Source: Paulinella micropora
Lineage: Eukaryota > Cercozoa > Imbricatea > Euglyphida
Assembly: GCA_009731375.1 (NCBI GenBank)
Contig: BJOX01000056.1
Coordinates: forward strand, 664,551 to 700,822
Reading direction: 5' to 3'
DNA length: 36,272 bases
Made by a program: the position numbers and the translations under genes. The notes below the pieces were generated by a model. The model did not search any database. It was given only the letters and a program-made list of their open reading frames with translations, and was not told where the DNA came from. This document shows positions 18,511-29,654 of the stretch, one piece after another. The first letter of the stretch is position 1. The number at the start of each line of letters is the position of its first letter.

Positions 18511-19192
18511 GAAATATCGACTAATGTCAGAAAAAGGAGCTCCTGATTTCGTCAACCAGGAAGTCTGTGGGTAAAGTATTAACCCGATGCCCAGCTAAGC
18601 CGTGATGTTTGCACGGAAGGGACTGATACAGGCAATACCAAATCTCCCTAGTACCAGGCGGGGCCAGGGCTCGTTCCATAAAGCGCCCCTTGCAGAACGA
18701 GCTCCCACCTCCATTACAGAGGGCCCAGTAAGCAGATGGAGTTTCGAGACTGTTCGACAGTCTAGTATAAACCGACAGAGCACTGTGGGTTTTATTCCGG
18801 GCTCAACAAGCGAGAAAGGGCACCCTGAGGGAACAGAATTGTGCTTCCCGTCGCTATTTCGGCATGTGAGTTATAGGCGTATGGCTAGGCACACATAGGG
18901 CACCCCACCACGGGCCCAGCACACCCACACCATCCCCTAATTCTCTGTCTGTCGACAGATGGCACCCATTTCAAACAACCAAGCCCAAGGGAGGGTCAGT
19001 GACACCTCAAGTGGCCTTGGTTCATTCCGTAGAGTAAGTGATAAGATCAACTGATGAAATATCGACTAATGTCAGAAAAAAGGAGCTTCTGATTTCGTCA
19101 ACCAGGAAGTCTGTGGGTAAAGTATTAACCCGATGCCCAGCTAAGCCGTGATGTTTGCACGGAAGGGACTGATACAGGCAATACCAAATCTC
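18508..19192 (-). repeat. 545-bp satellite-like unit, reverse orientation, tandem
   Basis: Reverse complement of the 13-kb unit. GATGAAATATCGACTAATGT recurs at 18508 and 19053 (545 bp apart), giving one complete unit and part of a second. The left edge is again the GATATTTCATC boundary against a tetranucleotide tract. The right edge turns into GATA after ACCAAATCTCC. Confidence 0.93.
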
Positions 19193-19193
19193 C

Positions 19194-19241
<48 letters not shown>

Positions 19242-19271
19242 CAGATAGATAGATAGACAGATAGATGGATG

Positions 19272-19302
<31 letters not shown>

Positions 19303-19338
19303 GGATGGATGGATGGATGGATGGATGGATGGATGGAC

Positions 19339-19375
<37 letters not shown>

Positions 19376-19394
19376 TATAGATAGATAGATAGAT
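19193..19394. repeat. (GATA)n/(GGAT)n tract inside the reverse satellite
   Basis: GATA with GACA and GGAT blocks replacing about 270 bp of the expected unit, from CCTAGTACC to the GGCTCAACAAG side. A short non-unit piece ACGTACTCTGGGCATGAG follows before the satellite resumes. Confidence 0.92.
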
Positions 19395-19727
19395 ACGTAC
19401 TCTGGGCATGAGAAAGGGCACCCTGAGGGAACAGAATTGTGCTTCCTGTCGCTATTTCGGCATGTGACTTATAGGCGTATGGCTAGGCACACATAAGGCA
19501 CCCCACCACGGGCCCAGCACACCCACACCATCCCCTAATTCTCTGTCTGTCGACAGATGGCACCCATTTCAAAACATCAAGCCCAAGGGAGGGTCAGTGA
19601 CACCTCAAGTGGCCTTGGTTCATTCCGTAGAGTAAGTGATAAGATCAACTGATGAAATATCGACAAATGTCAGAAAAAAGGAGCTTCTGATTTCGTCAAC
19701 CAGGAAGTCTGTGGGTAAAGTATTAAC
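19395..19727 (-). repeat. 545-bp satellite-like unit, reverse, partial
   Basis: Continues from GAAAGGGCACCCTGAGGGAA to GTAAAGTATTAAC, then becomes GATA again at 19728. It is close to the 18.8-kb copy, with scattered single-base changes. Confidence 0.92.
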
Positions 19728-20232
<505 letters not shown>

Positions 20233-20966
20233 CTTCAACACTTTGGCATCGAAGTTGTCTGCCGTGAGAGAATAATCTACACCCTGTTTTAGTAATAATG
20301 TATTTATGTATGTAAGTATGTAAGTATGTCTGTATGTCTATATGTTTGTATGTATGTATGTATGTATGTATGCGTGTATGTATGTATGTATGTATGTGTC
20401 TGCCGTAAGAGAATAATCTACACCCCGTTTTAGTAATAATTGTATGTATGTATGTAAGTATGGAAGTATGTCTGTATGTCTGTATGCATGTATGTATGTC
20501 TGTATGTATGTATGTATGTGTATATGTCTGCATGTATGTATGTATGTGTATATGTATGTATGTATGTATGTATATATGTATGTGTCTGCCGTGAGAGAAT
20601 AGTCCACAACCTGTTTTAGTAATAATTGTATGTATATATGTCTGTATGTCTGTATGTCTGTATGTATACATGTACGTATGTATGTATGTATGTATGTATG
20701 TATGTATGTATGTATGTATGTGTCTGCCGTGAGAGAATAGTCCACACCCTGTTTTAGTAATAATTGTATGTATGTATGTAAGTATGTAAGTATGTATATA
20801 TGTCTGTATGCATGTCTGTATGTATGTATGTATGTATGTATGTGTCTGCCGTGAGAGAATAGTCCACACCCTGTTTTAGTAATAATTGTATGTATGTATG
20901 TAAGTATGGAAGTATGTATGTATGTCTGTATGCATGTATGTATGTCTGTATGTATGTATGTATGTG

Positions 20967-20998
<32 letters not shown>

Positions 20999-21553
20999 TA
21001 TATGTATGTGTCTGCCGTGAGAGAATAGTCCACACCCTGTTTTAGTAATAATTGTATGTATGTAGGTAAGTATGTATGTATGTGTATATGTATGTCTGTA
21101 TGTCTGTATGCATGTATGTATGTATGTATGTATGTATGTGTCTGCCGTGAGAGAATAGTCCACACCCTGTTTTAGTAATAATTGTATGTATGTAGGTAAG
21201 TATGTATGTATGTGTATATGTATGTCTGTATGTCTGTATGTCTGTATGTCTGTATGCATGTATGTATGTATGTATGTATGTATGTATATATGTATGTGTA
21301 TGTATGTATGTATGTATGTATGTATGTATGTATCTGCCTTGAGGGGATAGTCCTGGCCCTGTTTTAGTAATTGATATATATATATATATATAAATATATA
21401 TATATGTATATATATATGTGTGTGTGTGTGTGCGTGTGTGTGTGTGTGTGTGTGTATGTACGTATGTATGTATGCATGTATGTATGTATGTATCAGCCCT
21501 GAGGGGATAGTCCACGCCCTGTTTTAGTAATTATATATATATATATATATATA

Positions 21554-21613
<60 letters not shown>

Positions 21614-21704
21614 GTGTATATGTATGCATGTATGTATGTATGCATGTATGTATGTATGCATGTATCTGCCTTGAGGGGATAGTCCACGCCCTGTTTTAGT
21701 AATG
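20233..21704. repeat. 10-copy composite array: ~43-bp core plus SSR linkers
   Basis: The core reads TCTGCCGTGAGAGAATAGTC then CACACCCTGTTTTAGTAAT. Copies lie near 20258, 20399, 20584, 20722, 20843, 21010 and 21140. A second subtype with GCCTTGAGGGGATAGTCC or its GCCCTGAGG variant lies near 21331, 21492 and 21664. Subtype one uses TATG/TCTG linkers; subtype two uses TA plus TG plus TATG. Linker motif and core subtype change together. Confidence 0.94.
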
Positions 21705-21736
<32 letters not shown>

Positions 21737-22110
21737 GTATGTATGCATGCATGCGTGTATGTATGTATGTATGTATGTGTATGTATATATGTATGTATGC
21801 ATGTATGTATGTATGTATGTATAGTCTAAGACCTGATCACATACATACATACATACATCCATACATACATACATACATACATACATACATAAATATACAC
21901 ATACACATATAAATTAAACCTTATCTCCTCCCTTTCTGTCGCGTGGAGCCCGTTTTGCTTCCTATATATATGTATATATATATGTATATATATATAATAT
22001 ACATATATATATAATGTACATGTATATATATGTATGTATGTATATATATACATATATATATATATAATGAAAAAAGGGGGTTATATATGATACAAAGAAT
22101 ACAGTACATA
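21705..22110. repeat. TA, TATG, CATA and TA tracts with short spacers
   Basis: TATG (about 21720-21822) faces CATA (21838-21895) across the spacer GTCTAAGACCTGATCA, another strand switch. A 50-bp spacer with CTTTCTGTCGCGTGGAGCCC, TA tracts and a 35-bp spacer follow. Confidence 0.92.
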
Positions 22111-22780
22111 CATACATACATACATACATACATACATACATACAGACATACATACAGACATACATACAGACATACAGACAGACATACAGACAGACAGACG
22201 GACAGGCACACACACACACATAGACACACAGACAGACAGACAGACAGACAGAAATAAATAAATACATACATACATACATACATACATACATACATACACG
22301 CATACATGCATGCATACAGACAGACATACAGACAGACAGACAGACGGAAAGGCACACACACACACATAGACACACAGACAGACAGACAGACAGAAATAAA
22401 TAAATACATACATACATACATACATACATGCATACATACATACATACATGCATACATACATACATACATACATACATACATACATACATACATACATGCA
22501 TACAGACAGACATACAGACATACAGACGGACAGGCACACAAACACACATAGACACACAGACAGACAGACAGAAATAAATAAATAAACATACATACATACA
22601 TACATACATACATACATACAGACAGACAGACATACAGACAGCCACACACACACATAAACACACAGACAGACAGACAGACAGACAGACAGAAATAAATAAA
22701 TACATACATACATACATACATACATACATTCATACATACATACATATATACATACATACAGACATAACATACATAACGTA
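22111..22780. repeat. higher-order repeat of CATA/CAGA/CACA/AAAT blocks
   Basis: Four cycles of the same block order: CATA, CAGACATA, CAGA with CGGA, GCACACACAC, TAGACACACAGACA, CAGA, AATAAATAAATA, CATA. GGCACACA or GCCACACA marks occur near 22205, 22351, 22533 and 22640. Cycle lengths differ because the inner tracts differ. Confidence 0.92.
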
Positions 22781-22788
22781 CAGTGAGC

Positions 22789-22819
<31 letters not shown>

Positions 22820-22829
22820 TTTGTGTGTT

Positions 22830-22880
<51 letters not shown>

Positions 22881-22948
22881 AAGAAAGAACCACTCCCATC
22901 ATTTTCTCCTCCATCTTCGCTGTATGCATACACACAACACACAAAACA

Positions 22949-22979
<31 letters not shown>

Positions 22980-22987
22980 AGTGTGTC

Positions 22988-23029
<42 letters not shown>

Positions 23030-23117
23030 TGGGTGTGATTTTGGCGAGAGATACAGAGAGAGAGAGAGAGAGAGAGAACAGAGAGATCGGGGGGGGGGGG
23101 GGGGGGGGAAAATTGAA
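22781..23117. repeat. TG, GA, TA, TG, GA and poly-G tracts with short spacers
   Basis: TG (22790-22815), GA (22832-22876), a 70-bp spacer with CACTCCCATCATTTTCTCCT, TA, TG (22970-23030), GA (23053-23078), then a G run (23089-23108) entering a gap. Confidence 0.92.
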
Positions 23118-23268
23118 NNNNNNNNNNNNNNNNNNNNNNNNNNNNNNNNNNNNNNNNNNNNNNNNNNNNNNNNNNNNNNNNNNNNNNNNNNNNNNNNNNN
23201 NNNNNNNNNNNNNNNNNNNNNNNNNNNNNNNNNNNNNNNNNNNNNNNNNNNNNNNNNNNNNNNNNNNN
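23118..23268. other. assembly gap (151 N)
   Basis: G homopolymers stand on both sides (ending 23108 and starting 23269). Confidence 0.99.
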
Positions 23269-23289
23269 GGGGGGGGGGGGGGGGGGGGG

Positions 23290-23985
23290 ATGGGAATATG
23301 AATATGTATGTATGTATGTAAGTATCTATGTGAGTACGTACGAATGTATGTATGTATGTATGCATGTATGTATGTATGTATGTATGTATGTATGTATGTA
23401 TGTATGCATGTATGTATGTATGTATGTATGTGTATGTATGTATGTATGTATGTATGTATGTATGTATGTATGTATATATGTATGTATGTATGTATGTATA
23501 TATGTATGTAGGCATGTAGGCATGCATGTATGTATGAATGTATGTATGTTTATATGTATGTATGTTACGTATATAAGTATGCATGTATGTATGCATGCAT
23601 GCATGCATCTATGTATGTATGTATGTATGTATGTATGTATGTATGTATGTATGTATGCATGTATGTATGTATGCATGTATGTATGTATGTACTTATGTAT
23701 GTATGTATATGTATATATGTACCGTATGTACTTATGAAGCATGTATGTATGTATGCATGTATGTATGTATGTACGTATGTATGTATGTATATGTATATAT
23801 GTACGTATGCACTTATGCAGCATGTATGTATGTATGTATGTACGTATGCATGTATGTATGTATGTATGTACGTATGTACGTATGTACGTACGTACGTACG
23901 TGCGTACGTACGTACGTACGTACGTATGCTATGTATGTATGTATTATATGTATGTATTATATGTATGTATGTATGCATGTATGTA

Positions 23986-24018
<33 letters not shown>

Positions 24019-24021
24019 ATG

Positions 24022-24055
<34 letters not shown>

Positions 24056-24230
24056 TGTATGTATGTATGTGTGTGTGTGTGTGTGTATGTATGCATGTAT
24101 GTATGTATGTGTGTGTGTATGTATGTATGTATGTATGTATGTATGTATGTATGTGTGTAGTGTATGTTTGTATGTATGTATGTATGTATGTATGTATGTA
24201 TGTATGTATGTATGTATGTGTGTATGTATG

Positions 24231-24269
<39 letters not shown>

Positions 24270-24287
24270 ATGTGTGTGTGTGTGCGT

Positions 24288-24339
<52 letters not shown>

Positions 24340-24590
24340 ATGTATGTATGCACGTGCGTATGCATGTATGTATGTACGTGCGTTTGCATGTATGTATGTA
24401 TGTACGTGCGTATGTATGTATGTATGTGTGTATGTATGTATGTATGTATGCATGTATGTAATGTATGTATGTATGTATGTATGTATGTATGTATGTATGT
24501 ATGTATGTATGTATGTGTGCGTGCGTGTGTGTATGTATCTATGCATGTATGTATGTATGTATGTATGTATGTATGTATGTATGTGTACCA
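23290..24590. repeat. ~1.3-kb (TATG)n array with TG, TGCA and TACG blocks
   Basis: The longest tetranucleotide block in the window. It holds a short internal duplication: GTACGTATG or GTACCGTATG with ACTTATGAAGCATG near 23719-23745 and CACTTATGCAGCATG near 23810-23826. A TACG run lies at about 23876-23926. TG tracts interrupt from about 23987 onward. It is open in several frames on both strands without being coding. Confidence 0.95.
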
Positions 24591-24617
24591 TTCATAGCCG
24601 CCGTTTCCTCGTCCGAC

Positions 24618-24678
24618 GAAGAGGAAGAAGAAAAAGAAGAAGAGGAGGAAGAGGAAGAGGAAGAAGAAGGAGAGGCAG
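24618..24678 (+). repeat. short (GAA/GGA)n polypurine tract
   Basis: About 60 bp of plus-strand purine following a 27-bp spacer with CCGCCGTTTCCTCGTCCGACG. Confidence 0.9.
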
Positions 24679-24735
24679 CAAAAGTGTGCCCTTCACAGGC
24701 CTTGCCTTCACCATCTAATATATGCGATAGTAGAT

Positions 24736-24808
24736 TATGCGGCTAGCCACAAATTTGACGTGTTTTGCGGGCAAGCCGCAAAACACATCAAATTTGGCGC
24801 GCCGCATA
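24736..24808. other. 73-bp hairpin: ~33-bp near-perfect stem, 5-base loop
   Basis: The left arm 24736-24770 pairs with the right arm 24776-24808 around GCAAG. The innermost stretch CAAATTTGACGTGTTTTGCG pairs with CGCAAAACACATCAAATTTG with one mismatch. The outer part TATGCGGC/GCCGCATA is also paired, with a two-base mismatch and a two-base bulge between. TA lies at both outer ends. It may be a tiny foldback element or a transcribed hairpin. The very short loop argues against an ordinary microRNA precursor. Confidence 0.85.
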
Positions 24809-24860
24809 TGTAGTTTTACCGGTAATCCGACCGCATTTTGTGGAGGTGACCGATGAAAGA

Positions 24861-24976
24861 TATAGATTGGATATATGGACAGGTAGAATAGAAGGAAGGT
24901 AAGGTAAGAGAAGGGAAGGGAAGGGATGGAAAGGGATGGGAAGGGAAGGGAAAAGAAGGGAAGGGGAGGGGAGGGG
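24861..24976 (+). repeat. (GGGAA)n-type polypurine tract before gap
   Basis: After GGATATATGGACAGGTAGAA and TAGAAGGAAGG the strand becomes AAGGG-type purine repeats until the gap. Confidence 0.92.
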
Positions 24977-25531
24977 NNNNNNNNNNNNNNNNNNNNNNNN
25001 NNNNNNNNNNNNNNNNNNNNNNNNNNNNNNNNNNNNNNNNNNNNNNNNNNNNNNNNNNNNNNNNNNNNNNNNNNNNNNNNNNNNNNNNNNNNNNNNNNNN
25101 NNNNNNNNNNNNNNNNNNNNNNNNNNNNNNNNNNNNNNNNNNNNNNNNNNNNNNNNNNNNNNNNNNNNNNNNNNNNNNNNNNNNNNNNNNNNNNNNNNNN
25201 NNNNNNNNNNNNNNNNNNNNNNNNNNNNNNNNNNNNNNNNNNNNNNNNNNNNNNNNNNNNNNNNNNNNNNNNNNNNNNNNNNNNNNNNNNNNNNNNNNNN
25301 NNNNNNNNNNNNNNNNNNNNNNNNNNNNNNNNNNNNNNNNNNNNNNNNNNNNNNNNNNNNNNNNNNNNNNNNNNNNNNNNNNNNNNNNNNNNNNNNNNNN
25401 NNNNNNNNNNNNNNNNNNNNNNNNNNNNNNNNNNNNNNNNNNNNNNNNNNNNNNNNNNNNNNNNNNNNNNNNNNNNNNNNNNNNNNNNNNNNNNNNNNNN
25501 NNNNNNNNNNNNNNNNNNNNNNNNNNNNNNN
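24977..25531. other. assembly gap (555 N)
   Basis: Largest gap, with AAGGG/GGGGA polypurine on both sides; the hidden sequence is probably more of the same. Confidence 0.99.
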
Positions 25532-25646
25532 AAGGGAGGGAAGGGGAGGGGAGGGGAGGGAAGGGAAGGGAAGGGAAGGGAAGGGGAGGGCAGGGAAGGG
25601 AAGGGAAGGAAGGGAAGGAAGGAAGGAAGGAAGGAAGGAAAGAAAG
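25532..25646 (+). repeat. (GGGAA)n / (GGAA)n polypurine tract after gap
   Basis: AAGGG, GGGGA and then GGAA repeats, purine except for a single C at about 25591, ending at AAAGAAAGCAGG. Confidence 0.93.
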
Positions 25647-25656
25647 CAGGTGGCAT

Positions 25657-25693
25657 TATCAAACGTGTGTCCTTCACAAGCTCTTGCTTCCCC

Positions 25694-25773
<80 letters not shown>

Positions 25774-25850
25774 GTCTTTATATCTTCACAAGCTCTTGCT
25801 TCCCCATCTAATGCAAGAGTTACACGATTCGATACATGGATAGGTAGAAA
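25657..25850. repeat. duplicated core flanking a TATC tract
   Basis: CTTCACAAGCTCTTGCTTCC then CCATCTA occurs at 25672-25698 and 25783-25811, with TATC (25694-25772) between. A diverged copy (CTTCACAGGCCTTGCCTTCA, then CCATCTA) lies at 24690-24717. The sequence after the last copy (GGATAGGTAGAAAAGAAGGA near 25838) matches that after the first (GGACAGGTAGAATAGAAGGA near 24878), so a roughly 1-kb core-plus-polypurine module is duplicated. Confidence 0.85.
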
Positions 25851-26269
25851 AGAAGGAAAGAAGAATAGGAAGGGAAGGGAAGGAAAGGAAAGGAAAGGAC
25901 AGAAAAGGAAAGGAAAGGAAAGGAAAGGAAAGGAATGGAACAGAAAGGAAAGAAAAGGAAAGGAACGGAAAGGAAAGGAAAGACAAGACAAGACAAGACA
26001 AGATAAGACAAGATAAGACAAGATAAAACAAGACAAGACAAGACAAGACAAGACACGACAAAAAAAGAAAAGAAAAGAAAAGAAAAGAAAGAAAAGAAAG
26101 AAAGAAAGAAATAAAGAAAGAAGGAAGGAAAGAAGGAAGGAAGGAAGAAAGAATGAAAGAAAGAAAGAAAGAAAGAAAGAAGGAAAGAAAGAAGGAAGGA
26201 AGGAAGGAAAGAAAGAAGCAAGGAAGGAAGGAAGGAAGGATGGAAGGAAGGAAAAAAAGAAAAAAAAAG

Positions 26270-26314
<45 letters not shown>

Positions 26315-26360
26315 AAGAAAGAAAGAAAGCAAAAAGAAAGAAAAGAAAGAAAGAAAGAAA

Positions 26361-26391
<31 letters not shown>

Positions 26392-26394
26392 TAG
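25851..26394 (+). repeat. ~545-bp polypurine tract with (GACAA)n block
   Basis: GGAAA/GAAAG repeats, a GACAA/GATAA block (25980-26060), GAAAA and GAAAG/GGAAG repeats, an A-run (about 26270-26311), then GAAAG. The minus strand carries a long Phe/Ser/Leu frame only because the repeat is stop-free. Confidence 0.94.
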
Positions 26395-26397
26395 ATA

Positions 26398-27900
26398 GGG
26401 TCTGATACCGAGTTGAGGGAGTGTAACGAGTGTAGGGAGTGTAAGGTAATAATATATCTGATAACGAGTGTTGGGAGTGTAAGGTAATAATATATCTGAT
26501 AACGAGTGTTGGGAGTGTAAGGTAATAATATATCTGATAATGAGTGCAGGGAGTGTAAGGTAATAATATATCTGATAATGAGTGTTGGGAGTGTAAGGTA
26601 ATAATATATCTGATAACGAGTGTAGAGAGTGTAAGGTAATAATATATATGATGAGTGTAGGGAGTGTAAGGTACTAATATAAATATACCTGATAACGAGT
26701 GTTGGGAGTGTAAGGTAATAATATATCTGAAAACGAGAGGGAGTGCAAGGTAATAATATATCTGATAACAAGTGTAGGGAGTGTAAGGTAATAATATATC
26801 TGATAACGAGTGTAGGGAGTGTAAGGTAATAATATATCTGATAAGTGTAGGGACTGTAAAGTAAGAATATATCTGATAACGAGTGTTGGGAGTGTAATAA
26901 TGTATCTGATAACGAGTGTAGGGAGTGTAAGGTAATAATATATCTGATAACGAGTGTAGGGAGTGTAAGGTAATAATATATCTGATAACGAGGGAGTGTA
27001 AGGTAATAATATATCTGATAACGAGTGTAGGGAGTATAAGGTAATAATATATCTGATAACGAGTGTAGGGAGAGTAAGGTAAGAATATATCTGATAACGA
27101 GTGTAGGGACTGAAAGGTAATAATATATCTGATAACGAGTGTTGGGAGTGTAAGGTAATAATATATCTGATAACGAGTGTAGGGAGTGTAAGGTAATAAT
27201 ATATCTGATAACGAGTGTAGGGAGTGTAAGGTAATAATATATCTCATAATGAGTGTAGAAAATGTAAGGTAATAATATAATATATCTGATAACGAGTGTA
27301 GGGAGTGTAAGGTAATAATATATCTGATAACGAGTGTAGGGAGTGTAATGTAAGAATATATCTGATAACGAGTGTAGGGAGTGTAAGGTAATAATATAAA
27401 TATATCTGATAACGAGTGTAGGGAGTGTAAGGTAATAATATATCTGATAACGAGTGTAGGGAGTGTAAGGTAATAATATATCTGATAAAGAGTGTAGGGA
27501 GTGTAAGGTAATAATATATCCGATAACGGGTGTAGGGAGTGTAAGGTAATAATATATCTGATAACGAGAGGGAGTGTAAGGTAATACTATATCTGATAAC
27601 GAGTGTAGGGAGTGTAAGATAACAATATATCTGATAACGAGGGAGTGTAAGGTAATAATATATCTGATAACGAGTGTAGGGAGTGTAAGGTAATAATATA
27701 TCTGATAACGAGTGTAGGGAGTGTAAGGTAATAATATAAATATATCTGATAACGAGTGTAGGGAGTGTACGGTAATAATATATCGGATAAGGAGTGTTGG
27801 GAGTGTAAGGTAATAATATATCTGATAACGAGTGTGGGGAGTGTAATGTAATAATAAAAATATATCTGATACCGTGTGCAGGGAGTGTAAGGTAATATTA
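26398..27900. repeat. 38-bp minisatellite, about 40 copies
   Basis: The unit is TATCTGATAACGAGTGTAGG then GAGTGTAAGGTAATAATA (38 bp). Most units differ at one to three positions. Recurrent short forms lack part of GAGTGTAGG (AACGAGGGAGTG near 26989 and 27636; AACGAGAGGGAGTG near 26733 and 27563). Longer forms carry an extra AATATA or ATAAAT. Edge units read GATACCG instead of GATAACG. A stop-free minus-strand frame of over 700 codons crosses the whole array and the polypurine tract beyond it. Three units equal 114 bp, so all three frames are sampled, and this does not look like a gene. Confidence 0.96.
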
Positions 27901-27967
27901 TAATAAAATTTATAATAACAATAATAATAGTAATAATAATAATAATAATAATAAATATATATATACA

Positions 27968-28028
<61 letters not shown>
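27901..28028. repeat. (AAT)n and (TA)n tracts
   Basis: AAT then about 70 bp of TA. In reverse orientation these follow the family B 3' end in the order TA, ATT, as after the copy at 7351. Confidence 0.93.
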
Positions 28029-28032
<4 letters not shown>

Positions 28033-28195
28033 ATCTGTCATGGCTGAGCCCGAGGGCCATGCGCCTCCATCCCTCGACCCATCAGGGACTGCAGTGAGTA
28101 TGTTGGGGAGGGAAGAGTGACTCTAACCATCCTGCATAGAAGGCCCCAAAAGGAAGTCCCTACTACCCGCACAGTGTCGGGTACCTTGCAGGAAA
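28029..28195 (-). mobile_element. family B retroposon 3' part, inverted and 5'-truncated
   Basis: Reverse complement of 7185-7351 with about two differences (CTGCAGTCCC versus CTGTAGTCCC, and GATGGGTCG versus GTTGGGTCG). It starts abruptly after TTTCCTGC and is tailed by TA and ATT. It sits between the 38-bp minisatellite and a detached minisatellite unit at 28262. Confidence 0.8.
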
Positions 28196-28263
<68 letters not shown>

Positions 28264-28340
28264 TATCTGATACCGAGTGTAGGGAGTGTAACGGGCTCAG
28301 TGCCTGCTTTACCAGCTAAGACCTACGACATATCATTATA
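28196..28340. repeat. (AAT)n plus one detached 38-bp minisatellite unit
   Basis: AAT (28196-28261), then ATATCTGATACCGAGTGTAG and GGAGTGTAACG (28262-28292), a clear edge-type unit of the 26.4-27.9-kb array. A 45-bp spacer (GCCTGCTTTACCAGCTAAGA) follows. Confidence 0.88.
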
Positions 28341-28373
28341 TTTCAATAAATCATAAAAATAATGATAATATTA

Positions 28374-28448
<75 letters not shown>

Positions 28449-28511
28449 GCAGTAGTAGTAGTAGTAGTAGTAGTCGTAGTCGTAGTAGTCGTAGTAGTAG
28501 TAGTCGTAGTC

Positions 28512-28571
<60 letters not shown>

Positions 28572-28572
28572 A

Positions 28573-28636
<64 letters not shown>

Positions 28637-28682
28637 TTTAATAATTTTAATAATAATAGTAGTAGTAGTAATAGTAATAATG

Positions 28683-28727
<45 letters not shown>

Positions 28728-28790
28728 TGATAATAATAATAATAATAATAATGATGATGATGATGATGATAATAATAATAACAATACTTA

Positions 28791-28861
<71 letters not shown>

Positions 28862-29022
28862 ATAATAATAATAATAAAAATAACAATAATAACAATAATA
28901 ACAATGATAATAATAATAATAATAATAATAATTATAATAATCATAGTAATAATAATCATAATAATAATAATAATAATAATAACAATAATAATAATAATAA
29001 TAATAACAATAATAATAATAAC

Positions 29023-29083
<61 letters not shown>

Positions 29084-29090
29084 TAATAGA
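28341..29090. repeat. AAT / AGT / AAT / ATG / ACT / AAT array
   Basis: AAT and ATG, AGT (28449-28601, with CGT variants), AAT, a short GAT block (28751-28769), ACT (28791-28861, complement of AGT), then AAT with AAC variants. The AGT and ACT blocks are inverted relative to each other, about 190 bp apart, and could pair. Confidence 0.95.
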
Positions 29091-29209
29091 AAGAAAAAGA
29101 GATGAATAGGAAGAATACATACGTCGATAAATTGCTCAATTTTTTTCTCTTCTACTTGACATATAGTATATGTGTATATACATATACATACATATACATA
29201 TATATATAC

Positions 29210-29257
<48 letters not shown>

Positions 29258-29606
29258 AGGGAGATTACATACGTCCACGATAAAATGCTCGATCTTTTTC
29301 TTTTCTACTTTACATATATATAATAGGAAGAAAGAGGGATGGATAGGAAGAATACATACATCCAGGATAAAACTGCCAGATCTTTTTCTCTGTCACTTGA
29401 CAACATACAATTATATATAAATATATACATATATATATATATCATGGAGAAGGAAAGGTTATTAGGGAGAGATTCTCGTCTACTTTACGTATACATAATA
29501 TAAAGAAAAAGAGATATGTATAGGAAGAATTCATACGTCGACGATTAAATTGCCAGATTTTTTTTTCTCTTCTACTTGACACACACACACATACATATAT
29601 AGACAT

Positions 29607-29654
<48 letters not shown>

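Noticed and set aside
22250-22262. Polyadenylation signals (AATAAA)
   Set aside because: They fall inside AATA/AAAT microsatellite blocks and repeat with the higher-order unit.
25764-27968. Stop-free minus-strand frame of over 700 codons across the 38-bp minisatellite and polypurine tract
   Set aside because: It is made entirely of repeat translation (Leu-Pro-Tyr-Thr style periods, then poly-Phe/Ser). The 38-bp period passes through all three frames, and there is no conserved domain or non-repetitive segment.
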